The notes: generated by a model from the letters alone, not told the origin. A stretch of 14,218 nt of DNA from Anaerolineae bacterium (GCA_028277515.1 JANQGC010000136.1:1-14218); one strand, 5' to 3'; positions 6,019 to 13,049 are shown, counted from the stretch's first letter. Program-made: numbers and translations.

Positions 6019-7761
6019 TTAATTCCAACTCCGAAGGTCCAAATAATGCGACCATAAGAAGTCAGTGACATCCGAACTAAGAACTGTTGTCTCGTCGGCG
6101 GCGAACACCGGGATAAATGGGGATTCTTCCACCCATAATTCTGTAATCTGATCATAGAGTTCCTGACGTTTTACCGGATCCTGTTCCACTCGAGCTTGTT
6201 CAAGCAGTTCGTCAGCTTCAGGGATACACACTTCAGAAACGTTAAATGATAATCCACACTTCAAATCAAACCCTAAAAAGTATCCGGCATCATAAATACC
6301 GGTGCCATCGTAACGAATAAAAGATTGAGCCTCATGTCCCTCAACGGCATTGGTGAAATCGGCCGAGGAGACCTGGCGCACCATCAGGTTGACTCCCAAT
6401 TCCCGCCAAATTCCTTGCAGAATTGTCGCAATTTGCAAGTGAATAGTGTTTCCCTCTTGAATCACCATCTCGATGTCGATTGGCGTTTGAACGCCGGATT
6501 GTGCGATTAATTCTTGCGCTTTTTCGAGGTCAAACTCTCTGGGTTGGCTCAGCTCAGCGTTATACTCTGGAAAAGCCGGGGAGAAAGGACCATAAAACAC
6601 CCCGCCATAACCATAGCCAATATTTTCCAGGATATCCTCATATGGAATCGCATGAGTCATTGCTTCTCTGAATATGGGATCATCCCAGGGCGCTTTTCCA
6701 TTCGGCATCCCTAATCGGTGGGCATTCGTTGTTTCATTAACAATAATTCGTACATTTTCATCATCACGCAGACTGGCAACTGATTCAGGGGAAAGGCCAA
6801 CTGTTACATCCGCTTCCTCATTCCTGGCCTGTAACAGCAAGGTTTCATCAGCATTGATCCAATTCACAATGATTCGCTCAGACGCCGGCGGTTCTCCAAA
6901 GAAATCAGGGTTTGTGGCAAGAATAGCGCGGCTGTTTGGTTCATATTCCTCCAGAAGATATGGTCCCGCTCCAGCAACATTTCCCGCCATGAAGTCATTT
7001 GGCTCACCCGCAGCCACACCGGCATTTGCCTCAACAACGCTCGAATCCACAATCGAAGCGGCCGGCTGCGCCAGCGCTTCCATAAAGTTTGGAGCAGGCC
7101 GGGCTAAGGTGATCTCTACAACATATTCATCAATCGCCTCAACGGATTGGATGAGATATGGATCATATACCCCTTCAAGAATGAAGTAAGCGCCACACCC
7201 ATCCATGGTTAACACGCGCTCCAGTGAGTACTTGACAGCTTCAGCATTCACGGGTTCCCCACTTGGGAAAATGTGACCTTCCGGAAGTTCAAAAGTATAC
7301 ACAGTTCCATCTTCGCTTATGTCCACTGATTCTGCGAAATAAAGGTCGATTGGCTCACTAGGATCGGTTCGCATCGTCCCATCCGGACCAGGCACCTGCG
7401 CATACTGAGTCAGTCGTGTATAAAAGTTTTGCACAAAGCCAACTGATTCCGAAGTGCACCCCCAAGCTGGATCAAGAGTGCCCGGCGCAACCGCCACATT
7501 GACAATCAATGGTTCATCTGCAGATTCTTCTGCAGGAGCTTCACTATCTTCTTCATCTACTTGCTCAGCAGCATCCTCGCTTGTTTCAGCAGTTTCATCG
7601 CCATCCTGCTCAGAAGGACTCACTTCGTCAACCTGTTCAGCATTCTCTTCTTGGGAACTACTTTCACCAGGTGATGAAGGTCCACTGCAACCTGCAAATA
7701 TCAATAAGACAAGTGCTAGGCTAACAATAATCATTAATCTTAAATACCGGCTTGACAACAT
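6019..7761 (-). CDS. Family 5 extracellular solute-binding lipoprotein (DppA/OppA-like)
   Basis: The product is a 580-aa lipoprotein that captures substrate outside the membrane for the ABC importer. The signal peptide is MLSSRYLRLMIIVSLALVLL, followed by a lipobox IFAGC, with Cys25 as the lipidated residue. Residues 26-84 are a low-complexity linker rich in Ser, Glu, Asp and Ala. From about 85 the SBP_bac_5 domain begins with IVNVAVAPGTLDPAW. It includes the typical VNAEAVKYSLERVL, NTIHLQIATILQGIWRELG and VKRQELYDQITELWVEESP segments. The ATG start has AAGGAG at good spacing. It is the first gene of the enzyme unit, behind the operator-controlled promoter at 7895-7923, and belongs with the permeases at 1-1266. 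Family 5 proteins bind peptides, nickel chelates, sugars or opines; the ligand here is not identifiable. Confidence 0.95.
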   Translation of the reverse strand: MLSSRYLRLMIIVSLALVLLIFAGCSGPSSPGESSSQEENAEQVDEVSPSEQDGDETAETSEDAAEQVDEEDSEAPAEESADEPLIVNVAVAPGTLDPAWGCTSESVGFVQNFYTRLTQYAQVPGPDGTMRTDPSEPIDLYFAESVDISEDGTVYTFELPEGHIFPSGEPVNAEAVKYSLERVLTMDGCGAYFILEGVYDPYLIQSVEAIDEYVVEITLARPAPNFMEALAQPAASIVDSSVVEANAGVAAGEPNDFMAGNVAGAGPYLLEEYEPNSRAILATNPDFFGEPPASERIIVNWINADETLLLQARNEEADVTVGLSPESVASLRDDENVRIIVNETTNAHRLGMPNGKAPWDDPIFREAMTHAIPYEDILENIGYGYGGVFYGPFSPAFPEYNAELSQPREFDLEKAQELIAQSGVQTPIDIEMVIQEGNTIHLQIATILQGIWRELGVNLMVRQVSSADFTNAVEGHEAQSFIRYDGTGIYDAGYFLGFDLKCGLSFNVSEVCIPEADELLEQARVEQDPVKRQELYDQITELWVEESPFIPVFAADETTVLSSDVTDFLWSHYLDLRSWN

Positions 7762-7894
7762 TTCTCTTCTCCTTTTTTCTTTGAATCACATCACAAAATC
7801 GATGAATTCCTTACTTTGCTTTCACTTCATCCTTTAGGTCAGCAAGCGCACTTTCTGTCGAGGATCAGCTCCTACCGAAATCTACACATTAAAA

Positions 7895-7923
7895 AGCATA
7901 AACGCAAAGCGCTTTGCTGTCAA
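7895..7923 (-). promoter_or_regulatory. Sigma-70 promoter of the binding-protein/enzyme unit with operator in the spacer
   Basis: On the minus strand a perfect -35 box TTGACA (7923-7918) is followed by a 17-bp spacer and a -10 box TATGCT (7900-7895). Fourteen of the 17 spacer bases are the palindrome GCAAAGCGCTTTGC. Transcription should start near 7888, giving a leader of about 125 nt before the lipoprotein ATG. Geometry and sequence closely repeat the promoter at 1357-1385. Confidence 0.83.
7904..7917. promoter_or_regulatory. LacI-family operator O2
   Basis: GCAAAGCGCTTTGC is a perfect 14-bp palindrome with a central CpG. It contains the whole of O1 (1367-1378) and occupies the same place between the -35 and -10 boxes. 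The simplest reading is that the LacI-family protein encoded at 1592-2602 binds both sites and switches the two units together. Two operators 6.5 kb apart could also support looping through a tetramer, but this is speculation. Confidence 0.85.
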
Positions 7924-7937
7924 GCAATCAAACCATT

Positions 7938-8258
7938 GACCCCATCGTCGACGACCTGGTTGAGAAGGTGCGGCAGCAAGCGCCGCGCATCGGCCGGATG
8001 ACTGTCTATCGCACGCTGGATTTGCTTTGTGAATTAGGCGTGGTTCACCCCATTTACCAGTGAATCGGGGCGGCGTATTACATCCTGATGGCCAATGGCA
8101 GCCACCATCATTTTATCTGCACCTAGTGTCAAGATGTGATTGAAATTGAAGACTGTTTTATCCCTAATCTAACGGAACAAGTGGCCAAGCAGTTTAACCT
8201 TCGGCTGTTCAGCCATCTGTTGGAACTGCACGGGCTGTGCGCCATTTGTCATGAATAA
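7938..8258 (+). pseudogene. Fur/Zur-family metalloregulator pseudogene
   Basis: One frame reads as the body of a Fur-superfamily protein. It begins DPIVDDLVEKVRQQAPRIG, then RMTVYRTLDLLCELGVVHPI (winged helix), AAYYILMANGSHHHFIC, CQDVIEIEDCFIP and finally LHGLCAICHE before TAA at 8256-8258. Metal-site features survive: the HHH cluster, the first CxxC (Cys-Thr-stop-Cys) and the terminal CAIC. Two in-frame stops break it: TGA at 8061-8063 and TAG at 8124-8126, the latter inside the first CxxC. About 25-30 N-terminal residues, including the first helix, are missing, and no start codon or ribosome binding site is seen. The 5' end abuts the promoter/operator at 7895-7923, so a rearrangement probably removed the N-terminus. 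No frameshift is present, so decay looks recent. The exact left edge is uncertain. Confidence 0.88.
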
Positions 8259-8313
8259 AAGCAGGTACTAAGGAATTTGAAGAGTAGAAATCCGCAAGCC
8301 ATTGCCACCTCTG

Positions 8314-9258
8314 TTAAGTGAAGTGGTGCATGCGCTCAATAGCCTCGTTGGCAACGACGACTTCGGTGCCGGCCAACCCCACCGAACAGAACAAGGTAAT
8401 ATCATCCGGTGATGTCCTGCCTGCCTGTCTCCCGACCACGATGTCGCTTAAATCAATGATCCTGGCGCTGTGTGGTGTATCGAGCAGGAAGAATGGTTTG
8501 GCATAAGCTTCGATCTGCGCCGGAGAATCGGTGGCTATTACGCTACTTCTGGCGGCCACCTCAATATCAATCTCGTGCGCATCATTGAATTTTGGTCCGA
8601 CCGTATTAATGTGGACGCCGCTCTTCAGCCAATCCGCTGGGAAGACGGGAGCAGCGCTGGTGGTCGCACAAATCAATACATCTGCCTCATGCACAGCTTC
8701 TTGAGCCGAAGCCACCGCTTTTATAGGCAGACCCACTTTAGCTCCCATTTCTTCAGCGAACGCTTTTCGGCGCTGCGCCGAGCGGCTGTATACCTTTACC
8801 GTCGTAAATTGACGCACTGAAACGGCGGCTTCTAGTTGGCTTCGAGCCTGAATGCCGGATCCTATGATTCCCAACACCTCGGAATTTGGGCGAGACATAT
8901 GATTGATAGCAACACCGCCAATCGCTCCTGTTCTCATAACCCCAATCAGATTACCAATAACGATCCCTCTGAACTCGCCGCTGTCGCTGTCGAAAACGGC
9001 CACCAATTGGACTGTATCCGGGGATTCACGTTGGAGCCGAAAAGTGTCATATACCCGAAAGCCAATCACCTTTTCCCGCTTCGTGGCGGCCCCGGCTGTA
9101 AACACTAGGGAACCCTTTTCAACATCCACATGAAACCGCGGGGGAGCGACGAGTGTGCCCTCCGATTTCTCTCGTAACGCATCTTCAATTTTGCGAATCA
9201 CATCACTCATTGAGAGAGTAGTTGCTACGTCCTCATCACTTAAAACATGATATGTCAC
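8314..9258 (-). CDS. Ornithine cyclodeaminase/mu-crystallin family protein
   Basis: This 314-aa NAD(P)-dependent protein is of normal family length. The N-terminal half carries VAPPRFHVDVEKGSLVFTAG and the RTGAIGG motif (Arg109-Gly-Ala) of the substrate site. The Rossmann nucleotide loop is LGIIGSGIQARSQLEA (129-144), and VYSRSAQRR follows. HINTVGPKFNDAHEID is at 216-231. In true ornithine cyclodeaminase a Lys follows the GF motif and a catalytic Asp sits in the GGD segment. Here the Lys position is Arg68 (IGFRVYDT) and the Asp segment reads GPKF, so ornithine deamination is doubtful. An amino acid dehydrogenase or imine reductase role is more likely. The start is GTG at 9258-9256, with AAGGAG 11-12 bp upstream. 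It follows hemH by 73 bp on the same strand and may be co-transcribed, though a link to heme synthesis is not obvious. Confidence 0.88.
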   Translation of the reverse strand: MTYHVLSDEDVATTLSMSDVIRKIEDALREKSEGTLVAPPRFHVDVEKGSLVFTAGAATKREKVIGFRVYDTFRLQRESPDTVQLVAVFDSDSGEFRGIVIGNLIGVMRTGAIGGVAINHMSRPNSEVLGIIGSGIQARSQLEAAVSVRQFTTVKVYSRSAQRRKAFAEEMGAKVGLPIKAVASAQEAVHEADVLICATTSAAPVFPADWLKSGVHINTVGPKFNDAHEIDIEVAARSSVIATDSPAQIEAYAKPFFLLDTPHSARIIDLSDIVVGRQAGRTSPDDITLFCSVGLAGTEVVVANEAIERMHHFT

Positions 9259-9331
9259 CCTGGATCACTCTCCTTGCCTATGTTGAAAGCAATTTGGAAA
9301 TTAAGGCTTGGTATCAAAAAGTGCCTCAAAC

Positions 9332-10405
9332 TTACTGGTCTGATGTTTGCTCCATAATACTCTGATATTGCTCTCTATTTTTTCTCCAACCATAAGTGTG
9401 GCGGCAAACCAGGGAAGTCACCAATTGGACCTGGGCTTCACCATCATTCAGGCAGGGAATATACTGATAATCCTCTCCCCCGGCTTCTAAAAAAATCTCT
9501 TTATTTTGCCCGGCCATCTCTTCCAACGTTTCCAGGCAGTCTACGGCAAACCCTGGGCATATGGTGTCAACGCTCTGCAAACCTTCTTCAGCCCAGCCTT
9601 CTAAAGTTTTGTCCGTATAAGGTTGCAGCCACTCCTCAGGACCAAAACGAGATTGGAAGCAGACCCGGTAATCCTCTTCATTAAGATTCAACTGCTGAGC
9701 CACTAGCTGCGCGGTTTGCCGGCAGTAGTGGCGATAGGGATCTCCTTTCTTCTCATAGCTGAGAGGAATACCATGAAATGAAAAAAGCAGGCGTTGTGAT
9801 CGGCCGTGTTCCGTCCAATAATTTTGGATGCTCTCAACTAGGCCTTGTATGTATAAGGGGTGGTCATGGTAAGCGGTGATCGTGTGCAACTCCGGCATCC
9901 AGCGATATTTTTTCAATTCGTCGAACACAACATCAAAGATCGTCGCTGTGGTCGTCGCCGAATATTGCGGAAAAAGGGGCAAAATAAGGATACGTCTCAC
10001 GCCAGCCGCGCGCAGTTTCTCCAGCCCGGATTTGATTGAGGGCTGGCCATAGCGCATAGCGGTAACCACCGTGATACTATCTTCTCCAGATGTATGCAGT
10101 TCATCCTGCACTTTCTGAGCCAGGCTTTGGGTTAGGCTCAGCAGAGGTGAACCTTCATCAGTCCAAATCGTTTTATACAACTTTGCAGACCGGCGGGGGC
10201 GAACGTTAAGAATAATGCCATGCAGCACTGGCATCCAAAACCAGCGTGGATATTCTATCACGCGCGGATCGCCCAAAAACTGGCTTAAATAAGGCCGCAA
10301 GCTCCTGGTTGACGGTTCATCAGGCGTGCCCAAATTAACCATTAATACACCGGTTCCCATTCCATTATGAGAAAACTCTGTTGTCTTGCCGTGGTTGTTG
10401 CTCAT
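9332..10405 (-). CDS. hemH: Ferrochelatase
   Basis: HemH inserts Fe(II) into protoporphyrin IX, the last step of heme b synthesis. The 357-aa protein shows GVLMVNLGTPDEPSTRSLRP (19-38), FLGDPRVIEYPRW, TDEGSPLLSLTQ, AMRYGQPSI, and LILPLFPQYSATTTATIFD (140-158). The catalytic His211 is in LLFSFHGIP. The conserved acidic site is CLETLEE with Glu292, and CFQSRFGPEEWLQPYT lies between. Sequence style matches the protoporphyrin-type (proteobacteria-like) enzymes more than the coproporphyrin-type enzymes of Gram-positives; this is a judgement from motifs. The first 15 residues are a short polar extension. The ATG overlaps the hemY stop (ATGA), giving translational coupling with the enzyme that supplies its substrate. 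Confidence 0.96.
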   Translation of the reverse strand: MSNNHGKTTEFSHNGMGTGVLMVNLGTPDEPSTRSLRPYLSQFLGDPRVIEYPRWFWMPVLHGIILNVRPRRSAKLYKTIWTDEGSPLLSLTQSLAQKVQDELHTSGEDSITVVTAMRYGQPSIKSGLEKLRAAGVRRILILPLFPQYSATTTATIFDVVFDELKKYRWMPELHTITAYHDHPLYIQGLVESIQNYWTEHGRSQRLLFSFHGIPLSYEKKGDPYRHYCRQTAQLVAQQLNLNEEDYRVCFQSRFGPEEWLQPYTDKTLEGWAEEGLQSVDTICPGFAVDCLETLEEMAGQNKEIFLEAGGEDYQYIPCLNDGEAQVQLVTSLVCRHTYGWRKNREQYQSIMEQTSDQ

Positions 10406-11835
10406 GCTAAAACCATTTCACCTGGCTTTGTTTTTTTGCCAATTCGATCAACTAGTTCACGCGCCTGGCGAATGCAGTCAGGAATACCTTGCCCGCGCAA
10501 TCCGGCGCCTGTCAGGTACAGATATGGCAATTTGGAGCGCAGGCTTTCTTCGATTGCGGCAATCATGTCCAGGTGGCCCACCGCCGGCTGTGGATTGGCC
10601 GGTTGCCAGCGTTTGATGTCTACCGTTGTCGGCCCGGCCGTCATGCCAAATATTTCCTCAAATTCTCGCCTTACGAGTTGGATCAGCGGCTCATCATCCA
10701 GATCGACCAGTTCAGGATACAGCCGACCACCCACAAATGCGCGCAACACAAATTGGTCATCCGGTGCGCGGTGGGGAAACTTGACCGATACGCCCTCAAC
10801 CGCCAACAGCTTTGATGGTTCCTTATCGGGAACAACAACGCCAAAACCGTCGAAGGGTTCGGCAATCTCATCCCGGTTGAATGCCATATTGACCAGCGTC
10901 ACCGGATTGTAAGTAACATCCCGCAGCCGTTCGGCCGAATGCGCATCATGATCTTGCAGCAGATCGGCCATAGCAAATGTGGGAGTGGCCAATATGACGC
11001 TTTGGGCGAGGATTTCTTGCCCGTCAGATAGGATTAGCTGGTATGGAACTTGCTGCGAAGAATCATAAGCGATGTTCGTGACGGCCGTGCCCTTCAAAAT
11101 CCGTCCTTCAATCGCGCCAGCCAAAGCATCTATCATTTCGCCCAATCCCCCACGCAGAGTCGCGAAAGAGGGTTTTTTCTCCCGGGGCTTGCCACTGGCC
11201 TTTCGCTCAGCTCGCTTTTGTTTCATTAAAGCCAGCATTCCTTTGACCAGGCTGCCGTTTTCACGCTCCATTTGGGCGAAGCGATCAAAAGAAACCTGCA
11301 CACTCATTTTGTCCACATCAGCCAGGTAAATGCTGCCGATAGCCGGAGCGGCGATGTTATCTACCGCTTCATCCCCGATTCGCCGGCGCAGGAACCTGCC
11401 CAGCGATTCATCAGCGGATTGCCTTCGCGGCGCGGTCCACGGCTCTTTGAGCAATCTCCATTTCCCCTTCCCGGAGAGTAAGGGAGAACGGATAAAGGAA
11501 ATGGGGTTCGTGGGCACAACAGCAGGTTTGCCACCATGCAAAACATAATTTTTCCCGGAACCGGTAGTGCCGACCAGCCGATCACTCAGCCCTAATTCGT
11601 GGCATAAATCCCAGGCCTCAGGCTTACGAGTGACAAACGATTCCGGCCCTCCTTCAAAAATAAAATCATCCGTGCGATTGGTGGTGATTTTTCCCCCAAG
11701 TTCCTGCTCCCGCTCGATCAATACCGTTTGAATAAGTATGCCTGCTTCCCTGGCCTGTTTTTCAAGGAAATAGGCCATTGTCAATCCAGATATGCCGCCA
11801 CCGACAATGGCGTAAGTGGCCGTCATTTTTTCCAT
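10402..11835 (-). CDS. hemY: HemY-type protoporphyrinogen oxidase
   Basis: This FAD-dependent, oxygen-using oxidase converts protoporphyrinogen IX to protoporphyrin IX (or coproporphyrinogen III to coproporphyrin III in some lineages). The 477-aa protein begins with the FAD-binding AIVGGGISGLTMAYFLE (GGGISG at 12-17). It continues with VLIEREQELGGKITT, FEGGPESFVTRKPEAW, the APAIGSIYLADVDKMS region and FATLRGGLGEMIDAL. It ends with the C-terminal flavin motif TGAGLRGQGIPDCI (442-455), typical of the HemY/PPOX family. The start ATG at 11835-11833 is chosen because AGGGA lies about 7 bp upstream. A longer frame back to 11889 would have to be read through the leader hairpin and adds no family residues. 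It is the first gene of the heme unit and overlaps hemH by 4 bp. Confidence 0.94.
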   Translation of the reverse strand: MEKMTATYAIVGGGISGLTMAYFLEKQAREAGILIQTVLIEREQELGGKITTNRTDDFIFEGGPESFVTRKPEAWDLCHELGLSDRLVGTTGSGKNYVLHGGKPAVVPTNPISFIRSPLLSGKGKWRLLKEPWTAPRRQSADESLGRFLRRRIGDEAVDNIAAPAIGSIYLADVDKMSVQVSFDRFAQMERENGSLVKGMLALMKQKRAERKASGKPREKKPSFATLRGGLGEMIDALAGAIEGRILKGTAVTNIAYDSSQQVPYQLILSDGQEILAQSVILATPTFAMADLLQDHDAHSAERLRDVTYNPVTLVNMAFNRDEIAEPFDGFGVVVPDKEPSKLLAVEGVSVKFPHRAPDDQFVLRAFVGGRLYPELVDLDDEPLIQLVRREFEEIFGMTAGPTTVDIKRWQPANPQPAVGHLDMIAAIEESLRSKLPYLYLTGAGLRGQGIPDCIRQARELVDRIGKKTKPGEMVLA

Positions 11836-11847
11836 ATGCTTCCCTAC

Positions 11848-11895
11848 AAAAAGTACGCTTGCCGACCATGCGATCCAACCGATTAGCAAGCGTAC
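11848..11895 (-). terminator. Hairpin with U-tract in the hemY leader (possible attenuator)
   Basis: GTACGCTTGC (11895-11886, minus strand) pairs perfectly with GCAAGCGTAC (11862-11853) across a 23-nt loop. TTTTT follows at 11852-11848. This is the form of an intrinsic terminator, lying between the proposed promoter and the hemY ribosome binding site about 10 bp further on. It faces hemY, so it could attenuate heme-gene transcription or control access to the ribosome binding site. Six T residues also lie just upstream of the stem. The stem is seen directly; the regulatory role is inferred. Confidence 0.6.
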
Positions 11896-11916
11896 AAAAA
11901 ATTACAAATAAATATC

Positions 11917-11945
11917 TGAATATTGTGTTACCTAAAATTTGACAA
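11917..11945 (-). promoter_or_regulatory. Candidate promoter of the hemY-hemH unit
   Basis: On the minus strand TTGTCA (11945-11940) is followed by a 17-bp spacer and TATTCA (11922-11917). Transcription would begin near 11910, just ahead of the leader hairpin. The -35 box lies inside the left arm of the 16-bp inverted repeat (11935-11950), so a protein bound there would affect initiation. Confidence 0.5.
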
Positions 11946-11996
11946 CTTTTTATTAAATGGTACTTGCCAATATTCAATTGAAAAGTTGTCAAATTT
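11935..11996. repeat. 16-bp perfect inverted repeat in the hemY/EamA intergenic region
   Basis: AAATTTGACAACTTTT (11935-11950) and AAAAGTTGTCAAATTT (11981-11996) are exact reverse complements separated by 30 bp. The left arm overlaps the proposed hemY -35 box. Centre-to-centre spacing is 46 bp. No T-tract follows on either strand and the arms are AT-rich, so a paired protein-binding site is more likely than a terminator. A small palindrome TTCAATTGAA (11973-11982) lies at the inner edge of the right arm. Confidence 0.75.
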
Positions 11997-12206
11997 CTTT
12001 GTGAATAAATTCTAGTAACATTGCACTGAATCTATATAAATCTATGCAATTGTGAATAAGTTTACAATCTACATAGAGCAGTGTCAAGATAACAGTTTAC
12101 CCCCTTCACATGTTATGACAAATGTCATAACTGAGCATGATTTTTATCATATTTAAGTAGAAGACTGCTTATTTAAAGTGAAAGTGAGATAATCCTGCCC
12201 TGAAAT
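11997..12206. other. AT-rich intergenic region upstream of the EamA gene
   Basis: No coding frame is supported here. It holds a 10-bp direct repeat TTGTGAATAA at 11999-12008 and 12050-12059, a short hairpin ATGATTTTTATCAT at 12137-12150, and the 20-bp palindrome listed separately. GATAAT at 12188-12193 is a possible -10 box without a good -35 box. It would place the transcript start only about 7 bp before the EamA start codon. Confidence 0.45.
12112..12131. promoter_or_regulatory. 20-bp palindrome, probable operator
   Basis: GTTATGACAAATGTCATAAC has 9-bp perfect arms around a central AA. Length and symmetry fit a dimeric helix-turn-helix repressor site (TetR, MarR or GntR style). It lies 75 bp upstream of the EamA gene start and could control that gene. 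No regulator for it is encoded in the window. Confidence 0.6.
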
Positions 12207-13049
12207 ATGGAATCGCAAACGTTAGCTATCATTTTTGGTGTGGCATCGGCACTATCTTGGGGTGCGGTTGATTTTAGTGGTGGAATTGCTACGCGAAGAG
12301 GAAATCTTTATAGCGTTATTTTAGTCTCACAAATTATCGGCGGGATCTTCCTGGCTATTTTGGCCCTCCTGTTTCGGGAGACAATCCCCACACCGACCGA
12401 TTTTATACTGGGTGGTTTGGCCGGCCTGGCCGGTATGCTTGGCCTGATGGGACTTTATAGCGGCCTGGCTTATGGACGAATGAGCATTGTGGCCCCATTC
12501 ACGGCCGTCCTCTCCGCTGTGATCCCCATTTTGTTCAGTCTTATCATTGAAGGCATCCCCCCAACCCTACAAATCATCGGTTTTATCGTCGCCCTGTTCG
12601 CTGTCTGGCTGTTGTCTGGAGGGGGCGGTCGGGAGAATATCCAGAAGATGGAAGCCGCCTATTCGCTGCTTGCCGGGAGCGGAATTGCTCTCTTTTTTAT
12701 TTTTATCGATCAGGCCAATGAAACGGCCGTTTTCTGGCCATTGACTGCCGCACGCGTCGCCTCTGTGGCCTGCCTCTCTATTTACATCGGGGTTCGAGGC
12801 ATCTGGCAAAAGCCGGCCCGTTCAGAACTAGGGCTGATTACCCTGGTTGGTATCCTGGATGCCTTGGGAAATACTTTCTTCACCCTCTCCGCCCGGTTCG
12901 GCCGTCTTGACTTAGCCGCCATTCTATCCTCCCTTTACCCGGCGTCGACTGTGTTTTTGGCGCGTCAATTCCTACACGAAAAACTATCACCTCTGCAATG
13001 GATTGGCGTTCTTCTGGCTTTGGTTGCCTTGATTCTCATTACAATCTAA
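12207..13049 (+). CDS. EamA/DMT-family permease
   Basis: This 280-aa integral membrane protein belongs to the drug/metabolite transporter superfamily, of the 10-helix type. It has two tandem EamA repeats, about residues 1-137 and 148-280. The first opens IIFGVASALSWGAVDFSGG and ends IIGFIVALFAVWLLSGG. The second ends LHEKLSPLQWIGVLLALVALILI, the usual closing motif of the family. Members export amino acids, nucleosides or other metabolites, and the substrate cannot be assigned. The ATG at 12207 lacks a clear Shine-Dalgarno sequence, while GATAAT lies 13 bp upstream, so a nearly leaderless transcript is possible. It is divergent from the hemY unit across a 371-bp regulatory gap and stands alone in its unit. 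Confidence 0.92.
   Translation: MESQTLAIIFGVASALSWGAVDFSGGIATRRGNLYSVILVSQIIGGIFLAILALLFRETIPTPTDFILGGLAGLAGMLGLMGLYSGLAYGRMSIVAPFTAVLSAVIPILFSLIIEGIPPTLQIIGFIVALFAVWLLSGGGGRENIQKMEAAYSLLAGSGIALFFIFIDQANETAVFWPLTAARVASVACLSIYIGVRGIWQKPARSELGLITLVGILDALGNTFFTLSARFGRLDLAAILSSLYPASTVFLARQFLHEKLSPLQWIGVLLALVALILITI

Noticed and set aside
6674..7189. 171-codon plus-strand open frame opposite the binding-protein gene
   Set aside because: Ser/Ala-rich composition typical of an antisense shadow; the minus-strand frame encodes a full SBP_bac_5 domain.
7938..8258. Stop-codon recoding (selenocysteine or readthrough) in the Fur-like frame
   Set aside because: Two different stops (TGA and TAG), no start codon and a missing N-terminus point to a pseudogene.
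10367..10912. 181-codon plus-strand open frame opposite hemH/hemY
   Set aside because: It overlaps the coupled hemY-hemH junction and conserved C-terminal flavin motif on the other strand; low-complexity Ser/Arg content.
11836..11889. 18-codon N-terminal extension of hemY
   Set aside because: It passes through the leader hairpin and lacks a good ribosome binding site; the FAD motif is already at the normal distance from the ATG at 11835.
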